DNA of 64,000 nt from positions 930,001-994,000 of the forward strand of contig PUFA01000224.1 in NCBI GenBank assembly GCA_003508835.1, given 5' to 3'. This stretch comes from Eonycteris spelaea (lineage: Eukaryota; Chordata; Mammalia; Chiroptera; Pteropodidae). The position numbers and the translations under genes were made by a program. Under the pieces are notes generated by a model, which saw nothing but the letters and a program-made list of their open reading frames with translations, made no database searches and had not been told where the DNA came from. Numbering within the stretch: the first letter of the stretch is position 1; every line of letters starts with the position of its first letter. Positions 41,760-53,039 of the stretch are shown here, in pieces.

Positions 41760-42346
41760 GATATACTAAGTCGACTATGAAGCAGCAACAACAGTAACGA
41801 TTTCGAGAGCAAAAAACCAGAAAGTGGTAATCAGGCACCGCACAGGACAGGAAACCAAATGGCCAACAAGTATGTGAAGAGAAGTTACGGATCAGCAGTA
41901 ATCAGAAGAATTCAAATTCAAAGAAAATGTCGGTTTACCACCACCAAGATGGCAAAAGTTAGAAATGCAGGGAGGAGGGAACTTTACACTGCCGGGGGGT
42001 ACTAAGCCGGTTCCACCTGTCTGGACAGCTTTTAGGCACATTTAGCAAAGTTCAGAATCGATTGGCTCCATCACCCATAAATCCCATGGAAATTCTCACA
42101 AAGTACCAGGTGGTTCATCGTGGTGTTTTTATGCTGGGGAGTTAGAAAAAGGCTAGGGGAATGAGTGGATAAGTTAACCGTGACAGCGCTTACTTCAAAA
42201 TTATACACAGCACTCAGAAGCAAAGCAGGCATCTACAGATCGGCATGCAGAGTGAGAAAAGTGGGAACCAGGAAGAGATTTACAGCAAAATTCCATTATG
42301 TAAATTAAAAACTGACACAAGACAGTCCTGCATATTTTACAAGGAG

Positions 42347-42378
<32 letters not shown>

Positions 42379-42420
42379 GAGGACATACACCAAACACATC
42401 TGAAAGGGTGGCTGAGGGTG
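41760..42420 (+). mobile_element. LINE-1 ORF2 3' end and 3' UTR, old copy
   Basis: 'caaatggccaacaagtatgt', 'accaccaagatggcaaaag', 'ggaactttacactgccgggg', 'cccataaatcccatggaaat' and 'caaaattccattatgtaaat' follow the last part of L1 ORF2 and beyond. Decayed, no open frame. Confidence 0.65.
42347..42378 (+). repeat. (TA)n(CA)n compound microsatellite
   Basis: Seven TA units followed by nine CA/AC units, within the old L1. Confidence 0.92.
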
Positions 42421-42489
42421 GCGTGGGATAGAGAGTAAGCATCAAGAAGTTTAAAAATGACTTAAATGAGAAGAGCAAAAATTTAAAAC

Positions 42490-43085
42490 ATAAGATAATA
42501 ACACAGGAGAGTATCTTACGACCATGGCCTAGGGAAAGATTTCTTAACTAAGACACGCAAAGCACAAACCTTAAAGGAAAAGACTCATAAATCTGGCAAC
42601 GCTAGAATTTAAAACCTTTTGTACAAGAAATGCCGTGTAAAAAATTAAAAGATAAGCCCAGAGCCTGGAGGAGATATTTGCAATGTAGTAATTGAAAATG
42701 GAATGGTAGTCATATGATTTCACCTACATGTGGAATCTAAAGAATCAAATAAATGAACAAACAAAACAGAAACAACTCACAGAAACAGAGAACAAGCTGA
42801 TGGTTGCCAGATGGGAGTGGGGTTGAGGGCTAGGTGGAAAACGTGAAGGGATTAAGTACAAATTGGCATTACAAAATAATCATGGGTGTAAAGCACAGCA
42901 TAGAGAAAACAGTCCATAATACTGTAATAACTAAGTATGGTGCCAGGTGGGTACTAGACTCATCAGGGGATCACTCTGTAAATTACACAGATGTCTAACC
43001 ATAATGCTGTCCACCCAAAACTAATATAATGTAATACTGAATGTCTATTGTAATTGAAAAATAAATTTTTAAAAAATTTTAAAAT
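42490..43085 (+). mobile_element. LINE-1 3' end, bat-type, with internal deletion
   Basis: ORF2 end ('cttttgtacaagaaatgccg', 'ggaggagatatttgcaatgt') joins at about 42690 to the 3' UTR ('atttcacctacatgtggaat', 'agatgggagtggggttgagg', 'ggtgccaggtgggtactaga', 'ctgtccacccaaaactaata'), implying a deletion between. It ends in an A-rich tail. The 3' UTR resembles bat L1. Confidence 0.75.
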
Positions 43086-43149
43086 AAATTTTTAAAACAA
43101 TGAATTGGTATTATTTCTTGGTATCATTTTTTTTTGGTATTATTTGGAG

Positions 43150-43245
43150 AAGCCCCAAATAATAGATAATATTTATTAAATATTTACAAAGGACCACGCA
43201 CTGTTCTAAGCACTGCAGAATTAGATAAATCGCAAAGCAATAAGA
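43150..43245 (-). repeat. MIR SINE fragment, antisense
   Basis: 'aatatttattaaatatttac' and 'ccacgcactgttctaagcac' are antisense MIR 3' end. Confidence 0.6.
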
Positions 43246-43399
43246 AGTTATTAACTGGCAAAAGACATGCATAGACAACTCATGGGTTACTCTATGTCAC
43301 ACTGCATCCTGATATCACAACACACCGAAAGTCTGCTCATTCCTTGCTTGGCGTTTTGTAATACTTCCTTAGAAGGAATGTTTGCCTTAGGGAGCCAAT

Positions 43400-43545
43400 A
43401 TCTTAAACCAAGATCCAGACCCACTCTGACCCTCTGTCTCTTCTTCGGCGAGATGGTAATACCTCCAAGTGTGCTTTAAAATGTTTAGCACAGTATTTAA
43501 CACACCGTAAACATCTAATAAATGGTAGCTATTTTGATGATACAA
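43400..43545 (+). repeat. MIR SINE fragment
   Basis: 'accctctgtctcttcttcgg' and 'tttagcacagtatttaacac' with 'atctaataaatggtagctat' are the sense MIR core and tail. Confidence 0.65.
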
Positions 43546-43559
43546 AATAATAGTAGCTC

Positions 43560-43680
43560 ACATGTAGTAAAAACCTAGTCTTAAAATAGAAACATTCTCA
43601 TTTAATCCCCACAGGCAGTTTTCTGGGGTAGATGCTGTTAGTATTCCCATTCCACTTATTACACACCGAGATGGGGTCGT
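43560..43680 (-). repeat. MIR SINE fragment, antisense
   Basis: 'ctcatttaatccccacaggc' and 'ttattacacaccgagatggg' are antisense MIR, lying tail-to-tail with the previous copy. Confidence 0.5.
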
Positions 43681-43729
43681 CTTGTTATGTACACTAATCA
43701 CGCTGCTTTGCATTTGTACTTGGGTTCTG

Positions 43730-43920
43730 AAGCTTTAACATATGAGGCAGGTCATAAAACACTCCACAGAGGCCAGAATTCAACACACCAAACAACAGGT
43801 TACATTCCTGTGGAGGCTGTATCATTTTAATACAAGATTGCTGAGGATGGCCTAAGCGGTGACTATTCCGGGCCTCGGTCAGGTGGCAGCTGATTTATAG
43901 GAAAGATGATGTGGCCTGAG
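43730..43920. other. Candidate conserved non-coding block
   Basis: Non-repetitive; 'caggtcataaaacactccac' and 'tgtatcattttaatacaaga'. Texture only. Confidence 0.3.
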
Positions 43921-44664
43921 AGAGTCGCATGGTTTTTTCATCAGCTGGAGCCCCTACTGTGAGCCAGATCCTCCGTCATGATGGGCAAGGCCAGGATGAA
44001 TGCGCCCTGTGGGCAGGAGCTTTCTGTGTTTGTGGAAATGCTTCTGGTGGCCGTGGAGAAAGCCTGGGAGGTCCCGCCCTCCTGGTGTTTGCTGTGGGAC
44101 TCGGGGGTCACCAGAACTGTAAACCCTCTCAACCCTCTCCCAGGGTGGGGAGGGGTCGCTCATGGGGTCTGAGAGACAGCCCGGGGGAAACCACAGCAGA
44201 AACAGAGATGGTCCTGGGGCCAGCGCTCTCCTCTCCTCCCCGCCCCCGGCCCTCCTGCAAGGCTGGCGCACCCTGCGGCCCCATGGGGCTGGGCCATGCG
44301 CCAGCCAAGCCACCCTGCCGCCACCAACCGCAAAGCCTGTCTCCTGGCCCACATTTCTGAGACGTCAGAGCTGACAGACGCGGGCAGGGTGGCTTCTTCA
44401 GACGTGGCAGAGACGCCGGGCAGCTGCCTTCCACCCCTCCGCACACAATGCTTCTAGAAACACTTACGTGCTCGCCGCCATCTGCCCGCGAGAGACGCCC
44501 AAAGTCACGGCCCAGCGACTACGGCCACGCGATTTCGTCCACCATTTCTCCGAGTCCACACTCTCCAGTAATATCTATCGCGCTCTTGGCTCTAAAACAC
44601 TCAAGGCTGGTGTCACCTCCTGCCCTGGTGCAACCAAAAAATCCCGAAGAAAACCGAACCCGCA
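43921..44664. other. GC-rich; CpG-enriched patch 44370-44580
   Basis: CpG is locally dense around 'gctcgccgccatctgcccgc' and 'actacggccacgcgatttcg'. Frames on both strands overlap; no gene assigned. Confidence 0.4.
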
Positions 44665-44936
44665 TGGACACCTGTGACCCTGACCTGGGCGGGTCCACTT
44701 ACACGCACGCACGCGCTTCGTCTATACCGGGTTTCGCAGCAGCAGATTCAAGCAGCAGGGCGGGAAATGGAATTTTCGCATTCCCAACTGCAGATTCCCA
44801 ACCGCAGATTCCCAACCACAGATTCCCAGCCGCAGATTCCGGGGAGATGCAGGGACGACTATAAAGTCAAAAGGCATGTGCGGATTTTTGCCTGCCCTGG
44901 TTGGCGCCCCAGCGTTGTTCGAGGGTCAACCGTACA
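44665..44936 (+). mobile_element. Tigger-type MITE with internal 14-bp tandem expansion
   Basis: The right end 'gttgttcgagggtcaaccgt' is the inverted terminus of a common mammalian Tigger-derived family. 'gggcgggtccacttacacgc' is the sequence expected just inside the opposite terminus, and 'gtgcggatttttgcctgcc' is the inner right part. The left terminus is decayed. Confidence 0.65.
44779..44843 (+). repeat. 14-bp tandem repeat, about four units
   Basis: Unit gcagattcccaacc: two identical copies at 44790-44803 and 44804-44817, a variant at 44818-44831, and partial units at both ends. It lies inside the Tigger-type element and causes repeated DSQPQIP-like residues in one frame. Confidence 0.85.
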
Positions 44937-45834
44937 CCCGAAATACAACAATGAAATACGAAGAGGGCAAGTTCAAAAACACTCCCCGTTTGGAAAGGAG
45001 CGAGGCAGAGAAACCTCCAGGGCGGCGCCTTGTATCGGCCCTGAGTTCACAGCAAATTCCATCATTTCATCCACTGTCCCACAGCGGCACGGGCCTCCTA
45101 GCCCAGGTGCCACTGCAAAGATTCTTGTGATAGGAATGTGACAGGACCAGGGAATACCATGGGCGTCGCTTGTTGACGAGCCTCTATGGCACAGGGGGGC
45201 ATTCTCTGGTCAGCAAACCCGGCTCCCAGGGGGGCAGGGACCCTAGCCTAGTCATCTTTCTATTCCTCACAGTGCTCCCTAAAACATGGTCCCTGCCCAC
45301 GCGCTTTGGTACACTGTGCAAATATCTGGCAAGAAGTTGAGAACGCACAGAATCTCAGTGCTTGGTGTGTTTAGGAAGAAGAGACGAGGAATGGAGAATG
45401 GCTGAGGTGTGATGGGCGGTGGACAGATGCCTGAGCCAATTAGTTGCCAAGGAAGGAAGCTGGCATGGGTTGGAGAGCTGGTGTCTGCCTCGAGCTTTTC
45501 TGCATGCTCAGGGGCCAAGCGAGGCAGAAACAAAGAGGCTTTGTTCTCCTCTCTGTACCCATCTCCCTCAGGATAGGCAACCTCCTACTTCAGCCAGCAA
45601 ATGGTTTTGTCTCCCCTCCAGCTCAGGTAGGTTAGGAAAGGCTGCCAAGATTTCAGCTGTGACAAAGACTGCAGAGGCCACGTGCTGGCTCCGGGGTGGG
45701 AGACCACGACTGACTAACCACGTCCTTCGTGGGCGCAGGAGAAGGGAAGGAGCTCTCATCTGCCATCCCCATTCTAGGCCCACCCGAATAGGCAACAGAC
45801 CCAGAATTTGAGTTTGTGCCATTGTTCAGCATAA
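44937..45834. other. No feature recognised
   Basis: Non-repetitive sequence; frames on both strands without domains. Confidence 0.4.
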
Positions 45835-46010
45835 TCATAATATTATTGAGTGAATGTGAACGATGCCTAAGCAATAGTCCAAGTGACTTACATTTACGTG
45901 TCATCTCATTTAACCGTATGCCACTCCTGTGAAGAAGGAACATTATCTCCATTTTCCAGATGGGTCTCACAGACCTAAGGGGATTACTTGAGGTCACTTG
46001 TAGCAGACAT
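45835..46010 (-). repeat. MIR SINE, antisense, good copy
   Basis: 'aatattattgagtgaatgtg', 'tctcatttaaccgtatgcca', 'ctccattttccagatgggtc' and 'attacttgaggtcacttgta' follow antisense MIR order. Confidence 0.7.
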
Positions 46011-46679
46011 GGTCAGTGCCCATCAAGGGCATGAACACCAGCTCTCCTGTGCCTTCACTCCGATGACCAGCCTCTGTGTCGCTGTGGGATCACTGCCCTC
46101 AGACTGCCAGAGTCCACTTTGCCTACTCACAGAAGCACCTGGGAAGCCTGAGAATTTAGGTCTTATAGGGAAACTCTTAACCTGCGACTGTTGGGTACAG
46201 AGGTATACATACCTGTTCTACTTCCATCACCCTTAATACGGACACCCTGAGGCATCACCACGCTGACCCCAGAGCTCCCTATGGAACTGAGCCAGGTGGG
46301 AGCCCTCTCTCTGTGGGACATGGTTTGATGCACCACATTGTACCCTATCTGGCTCCTGCCCTGCCTGATCTTACATCCCGGTCTCTACCAGCTTTTCCTG
46401 GTAAAACATTGCACATAAAGGCTCAGCTGGGGGGGGGAGGGTCGCTTCTAAAGAACCAGATCCACTTGGCTTTAAGTGCCAGGGCCTGAATTTGAATTCA
46501 GATTCAACAATTCACAGCGTAAACCGACTCAAAAATAAAACCACCCAGCAGAAACAATGACAACAGCATAACAGCAAACCCACAAATGGAAAGGCAGAAG
46601 CCCTACACGAGAACTCTATGCCGAGTTGTGAAATCTACCACCCACGGGCTAGCTCAAGCTTTAACCTCCTCGCCCTGGG
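46011..46679. other. No feature recognised; G run at 46428-46436
   Basis: Nothing identifiable besides the short G run. Confidence 0.4.
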
Positions 46680-46930
46680 ACAGACTCTGGCGTGTCCTCT
46701 GACTACATGCCTGGCATAATTATGGTGGGTAAAGTCATTAGAAATTTGGATGCTAGAAAGACTTTTCTTAGCCTGGTATTTTTTTTTTCTTTCAAACCTC
46801 TCTGCAGAGGCTGTAAGTTAATTGATCAGTCTGAAGCTCTGCGCATTCCGTTGTTCTCTTTTCGGCAGCCAAACGAAAGTGTGCATCTCTGATGTGTGAA
46901 TTAACATCTTCCGCAGCTTCTCCCACTCGC
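46680..46930. other. Candidate conserved non-coding block
   Basis: 'gctgtaagttaattgatcag' and 'gatgtgtgaattaacatctt' in otherwise non-repetitive sequence. Texture only. Confidence 0.35.
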
Positions 46931-47819
46931 TGAGGGAAGGGAGAGATACCCGCCATGGCACTTGCAGTTCACACGTTCTCACGCCGAAGTGGCACCGAAA
47001 CGAAATGTCTCGAGTCGGGGGCGTGGGGGCCAGAGTGGGGAGGAGAGCTTTCTCCCTGTCTCACCATTTGGGGAAATTATCCTAGAATAGGAAACAAAAT
47101 AGCATCCCTTGTAACGTAACCTCATGCAGAAAGGAACAAGTCTCGTGACTGGCATGTGATGTATCTGAAACCTCACCCACCTGGTCTTCCCCGGGGAAAT
47201 GCTAAAGTCCATGAATCTCAGGAATAGCCCTCACTTAACCCTTTCCCTGCCCGCTCCCAATTCTCTCTCCGCCCACACCTCACCCCTCCCCATCGCACCA
47301 CCCACACTCTCAGCCAGAGAACTTTTACAGAAAGGATCTGAAGCCTGCCCCTGAGTGACATGATCTAGGGATAATGTGAAGGAAGAGGACATCAGTGATT
47401 GGCTAAAGAAGGAGAAGCGTCTGCAACAGTCTTTATTTTACTTGGAAGAAATTCTACCTTGCATTGCAAAAGCCAGGTTCTAGGTTCGTCGTTGCTCATG
47501 CCCACTCAGAAGCGAAGAGCTTTCAGAGGGGGACCGGCTTCCTTCAAGGGCAGTCACCGCTACAGATTTGCTTCACTGGTGGAGTTTTCACCAAAACAAC
47601 AAAGGAAACGTCAACCAGCCAGACCCCTGGTCTTGCCTTGCTTATGCGCCTTGAGTGTTTTGTTTTCTGATCCCCAAATGTCTGGTTCACCTCCCACCGT
47701 GAACACGATGGGACTGCATTCCTGGGGCCCTGTGGTTCTCTGAGGATGTGATCAATTCTAGCAATGAGTTGTCAAGGTGGCACTTAATTGCCAATGCAAG
47801 GTCCTCCAGAGCCCTCTTT
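46931..47819. other. No feature recognised
   Basis: Non-repetitive sequence; no coding evidence. The 114-aa frame at 47399-47743 has no domain. Confidence 0.4.
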
Positions 47820-48035
47820 TCCCTCTGGTGTGATCACTGGCAAGTCAAGATAGCAGAGCTGTTGTCAGTTTTTGAGCCCTGAGTGAGTACTCTGAGCAGA
47901 CCCTTTCCATATCCCTAATGACTCACAATGTCCATGCGAACAAGTACGAAATTATTTTTTGTCATTTTAAGCTACTGAGATTGGGGCTGTTTGTTACAGC
48001 AGCACAACCAAGCCTATCCTGACTGATACACCCTG
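47820..48035 (+). mobile_element. LTR-like 3'-end remnant
   Basis: 'tgtcattttaagctactgag', 'attggggctgtttgttacag' and 'cctatcctgactgatacacc' are a recurrent mammalian LTR-type ending; exact family not named. Confidence 0.5.
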
Positions 48036-48334
48036 TTATCCTAGTTTGGATAACTCCTTTAGAAGTATGGCCTGGGTGGGTATTGTACACATCACTTCCA
48101 CCTTTATTCCATTGATCAGAATGTATTTATCTAGCTGAAAAAGAGGCTGGGAAATGTAGCCTTTCATCCAGAAAGGTATGTGTCCAGGTAAAAATTATAC
48201 TACTCTGTAAAAGGGGGGAAATGGGTATTGGAGTATAGTTAGTAATCCCTGTCAAGAGCTGTGATAAGCCAGTTAGGCTCCGGTTAATAGTTTCTCCTGC
48301 GGGCAGGCCATGTTAAGAAGAACAGGGAGCTCTG
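48036..48334. other. No feature recognised
   Basis: Non-repetitive interval. Confidence 0.4.
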
Positions 48335-48520
48335 GTGTATAACAAGTCTTCACTTAACATCATTGACAAGTTCTGCAACTTTCAGTGAAACGCTGTATAA
48401 CGAAAGCAATTTTACCATAGGCTAACTGATATAAACAAGAGTTCCTATGGTACCTCGTTGTCTTTAACAAAGTGACATTGAATAAAATGACATTACCGGA
48501 GGACCTGCTATATTGCAAAA
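48335..48520 (+). mobile_element. DNA-transposon MITE remnant (Tigger-like)
   Basis: 'acaagtcttcacttaacatc', 'gtgaaacgctgtataacgaa', 'ttttaccataggctaactga' and 'ataaacaagagttcctatgg' match a mammalian Tigger-related MITE. Right end unclear. Confidence 0.6.
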
Positions 48521-49006
48521 TGGTTCTTTTCTCCTTCCTTTGCCAGAAGCCTGAGTAGATTTCCTGCCCCCCCACCCCAATATTTACTGTGGGAACTTGA
48601 TGGGGCTCCTGGAGGTGAATCGCACGATATTATGGGGTTCCCCTTTAACTGAGTCCCTCTGGAGTTTTTAACTTCGAGCTGTCCACACTGAGCTCCAGTC
48701 CTTTGTCACTTACAGGTGAGATCTTCCAACCCCATTGCTGGTTCGCCATGGAGGTTCCCACTCAGGAGTCTCTGCTCAGGTAAGCTGGCACTCCCTTAGT
48801 CACCTGTCTGTCTCTCCAGCCTCGCGGGCAGTGGTTTGCCTCTGCTCTTTTATGCATCCAAGAAGAGTTATTGAGTTTTCACTCTATTCAGCGTTCTACT
48901 TGCTGTTAGGAAGGAATGGAAACTTCCAAACTCCTTACACGCGGAGCAGAAACCTGAAATCCCTGCATTTTTACAGATAGAACTTCGATAAACCAAGTGT
49001 TCAGGG

Positions 49007-49009
<3 letters not shown>
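48521..49009. other. No feature recognised
   Basis: Nothing identifiable. Confidence 0.4.

Positions 49010-49051
<42 letters not shown>
49010..49051 (+). repeat. (CA)n microsatellite, uninterrupted
   Basis: About 21 perfect CA units; likely polymorphic. Confidence 0.97.
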
Positions 49052-49052
<1 letters not shown>

Positions 49053-50340
49053 TGGGCTGGCATCCATGTCCTATTGTTACATGATTCTTGTGGCTTTCAG
49101 AGGCTCCACTCATGGCTGCCTGGGTCCTCTTCCCACTTCCATTCTCCCCACAAGCTGCTGTGTGGATGGAGGTCCCTCTTTTTTTCCCAGAAGGCGGAGG
49201 CAGGAGCCAGGAGGAAGGCATGATGGTGGGGACGAATGGCTCCCTCTGCCCTTTGAATGGATGTCAGCTTCCCTCCTGGACAGTGAATCGGGTGACAATG
49301 CAGAGTCCCCTGCCCGGCACTGGATTCATGATGTGGCCTGAATGCAGTTGGGGGCTGGAGGGTCAGGAAGACGAGAGGTACAACCAGCCAAAGGTTGAAG
49401 GTGACCCTGAGACAGATTCAGCCAGGAGGATGCTAGTTCTCCAAGAATCCATGGTCATCGGGCCCAAGAGCTTCTCCCTTATCAAGCAAGACACACGCAA
49501 CTTCCCATGATGAAAACAATAGCAGCGAGGAGAGAACATTTTTCTGTGCTAAAAGTAAAAGCAACACAAAGAAAAAAATGCAAAGCTGAGCTCCCTCACC
49601 CCTAGGTGCAGCCTTCTTCCTTCTGTCCAAAGACTTGTCCTGGTTCTGCAGAGGGCTCCGCAGCAAGGATCCACATGTGGCCCGAATGGTCTGGCTTTTA
49701 CACCCTGGCTGGCTCAGGTGCCAGTGGGAGCCGCACTGGGGTGCAACCCTCGGCGAGACAGGTGCAGAGGAGCTCCCAGCCAGAGCTGCTGACCGCGTGC
49801 ACACAGCTGCCTGGCAAGTCCGTCCTCCAAGGGAGTCACCTCCGTGTCCCCCGCCCCTACCAGTACACTCTGATGTCATGTGTGGGGCTGAAGTTCTCGG
49901 CAGGGCTTTGTTTGCCTCTCCAAGCTGACAAGCATTTGAATACGCACTTAACCGCTTCCAGCTGTGGGGCCTATGTCTGACGCTAAACCTCTGATATTTT
50001 GTTGTTGTAAAATAAGGTGTGAAGACGCCATGAGTTCATGAGATCGGAGGCCCAGGGTGAACATGTACACCTTCCTCCCTCTTCCTGCCCCTCGTACCCA
50101 TCCTGAAGGAGGTAGCCAAGACCCTCCCCCCTTAATTCTCTACAAACACACATTCTTCACCCTCGTCCCTCTTACTTTTTCAGGGTCCAGGTACCTACCC
50201 GGGCTGTAGGCTGAGGGCCTTCTTTCAGAGCGTCTGTCCATATCATCAAATCCTAGGGGCAAAGATATTTAAGAGAACAGTTGACCAAGTTCCCACCCCC
50301 ACGCCCCCACTTAACTCACTGGTGTCCTGAAACTTCCAGG
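49052..50340. other. No feature recognised
   Basis: Non-repetitive; overlapping frames on both strands (140 aa plus, 148 aa minus) without domains. A weak MIR hint lies near 49930-50020. Confidence 0.4.
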
Positions 50341-50845
50341 CCGTATTAGCTTCCTATGGCTGCTGTACAAATGCCCACAAAGTCAGTGGCTTAAAAATAA
50401 CACAAATTATCTTCTAGTTCTGAAGTTCAGAGGTCCAAACTAGATCTCTCTTGACAAAGATCAAGGAATCCACCAGGGATGCTCTTTGCTGACAGCTCAA
50501 GGGGAGACTCCGTTTTTTGTTTTGTTTTGTTTTGTTTTGCCTTTTCCAGTTCGTAGAGGCTGCCTGCTTTCCTCGGCTCACAGCCTCTTCCATCTTCAAA
50601 GCCTGCAATGGCTGGTTGAGCGTTTCGTCCCATCGCTGTGACTTCGACTCTTCTGAACCTCCCCCTTCAAAGGCATGCTGACACTGAACCCACCTGGATA
50701 ATCCAGGATCCCCTCCCTGTTTTAAAGTCAGCTGAGTATCAATCGAATTCCATCAGCCCCCTTGATGCCTCCTTGCCGTGTAACAGCAGATTCCCAGGTT
50801 TCAGGGATGAGACATGGACATCTCTGGGAGACCTATGACCAGGAC
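50341..50845 (-). mobile_element. MLT1-type MaLR solo LTR, antisense
   Basis: 'cgtattagcttcctatggct', 'gctgtacaaatgcccacaaa', 'cagtggcttaaaaataacac' and 'agttctgaagttcagaggtc' are the reverse complement of an MLT1 LTR 3' end; the 5' end is near 50845. No internal sequence. Long extinct. Confidence 0.8.
50513..50540 (+). repeat. (TTTTG)n short tandem repeat
   Basis: About five ttttg units inside the antisense MLT1. Confidence 0.9.
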
Positions 50846-50959
50846 GCCTTTGCGGGGTCTTCTCCCCACTATCCAGCTAGAGGGAACTTTCAGAAGACAC
50901 GCCAGTCAGGCATCCCCTGGTTACACCCCTCAACTGATATTAAGAAAAGGATCTTTAGC

Positions 50960-51295
50960 CAAATCCCCTAGGCCTGGGCTCTCTGGCCCCTGCCTCTGCC
51001 TTTGGCCTCATCTTGAGCCATTCTCCCCTCTCCCCCCATTTCCTGACCTACGAGCACCAGATAGTCCTACATCCTCACCTGGCTGCCCCTTGCCACCTGG
51101 CCTTCGCAGAGGCTACTCCCTCTGCATGAACTGCTTTCTCTTCTGTCTCCACCTATTGAGTCTTTCTCAGCCTCGAGGTCTTGGCCCAGGTGTCATTTCC
51201 AAAGGGAAGTCCTGACCTCCCGGATGAGGCTGCCCGCCCCTCTTCCCTTGCATTTGCCATGATTTCACTACTAGTCACATGTGAAAACTGCCATG
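50960..51295 (+). mobile_element. L2 LINE 3' portion
   Basis: 'ctctggcccctgcctctgcc', 'ggccttcgcagaggctactc', 'ctctgcatgaactgctttct' and 'gtcatttccaaagggaagtc' follow L2 order. Confidence 0.7.
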
Positions 51296-51302
51296 AGGAC
51301 AA

Positions 51303-51781
51303 TGTGGGAGGTAGAATGACAACCTTCTCCCCAAAGATGTCCACATCTAAACCCCTAGAACCTGTGAACGTGTTATCTTAACAGCAAAGGGGCTTTGGCA
51401 GGTGTGATCAAGTTAAGGCTCTTGAGATAGAGAGATTAGCCTGGATCGTCCAGGTGGGTCCCATGCATCACAGAATCCTCACAAGAGGGAGGCAGGCGAG
51501 TCAGAGATCAGAAAAAGGAGATGTGAGGCTGGAACCAGAGGTTGGAGTGATGCACTCTGAAGATGGAGGAAGGGGCCCCGAGCCAAAGAATGCAGGCAGC
51601 CTCTAGGAGCTGGAGAGGACCCGAAACACTCGCCCCTGAGGCCTTCCGTAGGAACCAGCCCTGCGGACACCTGGATCTTAGACTTCTGATCCCCAGAACC
51701 GTGAGGCAGTAAGTTTGTGTTGTTTTAAGCCACAAATCTGCCGTAGCTTATTACAGCAGGAATAGACAGCTAATCCGGACA
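51303..51781 (+). mobile_element. MLT1-type MaLR solo LTR, near full length
   Basis: 'tgtgggaggtagaatgacaa' (5' end), 'caggtgtgatcaagttaagg', 'tggatcgtccaggtgggtcc', 'gttggagtgatgcactctga', 'aatgcaggcagcctctagga', 'ccccagaaccgtgaggcagt' and the terminal 'gacagctaatccggaca' give the full MLT1 order. It is in opposite orientation to the copy at 50341-50845. Confidence 0.88.
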
Positions 51782-52749
51782 GGAGCTGACTCTGTGTCTG
51801 CTCAACACGCGTCCCCCACGCCCAGGATGGGGCTCCCTCTTGAACAGAGAGGCTCAGTACATCTCTGGTGCATGGACGAGCGAACCTGGCAGGCGCTCGT
51901 GAATGGCACAGCCAGCATTCAGGCTGTAGCAGCCCCCAGCTCCTCACGGCCCATCACGTGTGTGCTTCCGCGACACTTCCGGTGCCCAGAGGAATTGCTG
52001 TGGGAAACCACTTCTCAGAGCCAGCGTGTAAAAGACAACCAGCAGGAAGTTAGGAACACAGGCCACAGTGTTAGTAGGGATGGGGCAGCGGGGAAGGCCA
52101 CGTATCCTATTCTTCTTAAGGCGGAAGGGACCATTACTGGCAGCCCATTACTGGTACCATTACTGGTACCGAGAAAGAGGCTGTCCTGTGGGTAAAGACT
52201 TTTCCAGGTCACACAGTCATGGAGGCCGAGCAGGGAGAACTTCCAGAGTGTGGGTGCCCTTTGAGGGAGGTGCCTGGCCAGGGGAGGCTGCATGGACAGG
52301 CTCTTGGGGGTGAGTGGGGGTCACTCCCGCACCCTAGCCCCAGCAGCTGTACTGGAAGCACAAATGAATGGAGCTCATAGCCAGCGTGTTGGCATCTCTC
52401 TCGGGTTAGGGAAGCTGAGAACCAACAACGGAGGCATGAGCGTGGTGAGAGGAAGTGGGTGAGGAGAATGAAGTGGGGGTCTTGAGGCGGGAATTCAAAC
52501 GTGTCCACCATGTTTATGTCCTTAAAAATATAATGCTAACGTGCGTTGAATCTGGGAGTGAGCTATATTATCCTCTCACTTTTTCTGTGTTTAAAACATT
52601 TTTAAAAGGTGGAAAATGGAGAAAGTCCTGCTCTCTGATATGTATTCATAGAGGAATCACACTAATTCTCTATCACAGACACAATGGTTTCCACAGAGGC
52701 TCACTGCCCGCCCCTTTCTCCTTTTCTTCCCGTCATTGAATAACTTTCT
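51782..52749. other. No gene; 13-bp triplication at 52131-52170
   Basis: The phrase ccattactgg occurs three times (52131, 52145, 52157). Nothing else identifiable. Confidence 0.45.
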
Positions 52750-53039
52750 CTGTTTATAGAATTTATATAATTACAGTGAGTAGTCTTAGTGCTTTTAAAA
52801 AATTCAATGAGTTTTCTTATCAATTTAATTATTTCAACACATTGTTCGAGTTAATTAACTTTCCTTAAGTTGATTAACTTTTGTAGTCAAAAAAAGGATT
52901 TTAAGCGCAACAAAAAAGATTTTTAGAAGTCAACAACACAAAAAATGCATGTTTATTATTGAAAATCTAGTTCAAAAAATATTTGTCTGTATTTTTCCAA
53001 TCACCCTACTAGCCACTACCCAGACACAAATTCTTAATA
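52750..53039. other. AT-rich sequence, unassigned
   Basis: Very AT-rich, non-tandem; it could be the unrecognised end of the next L1 fragment. Confidence 0.35.
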
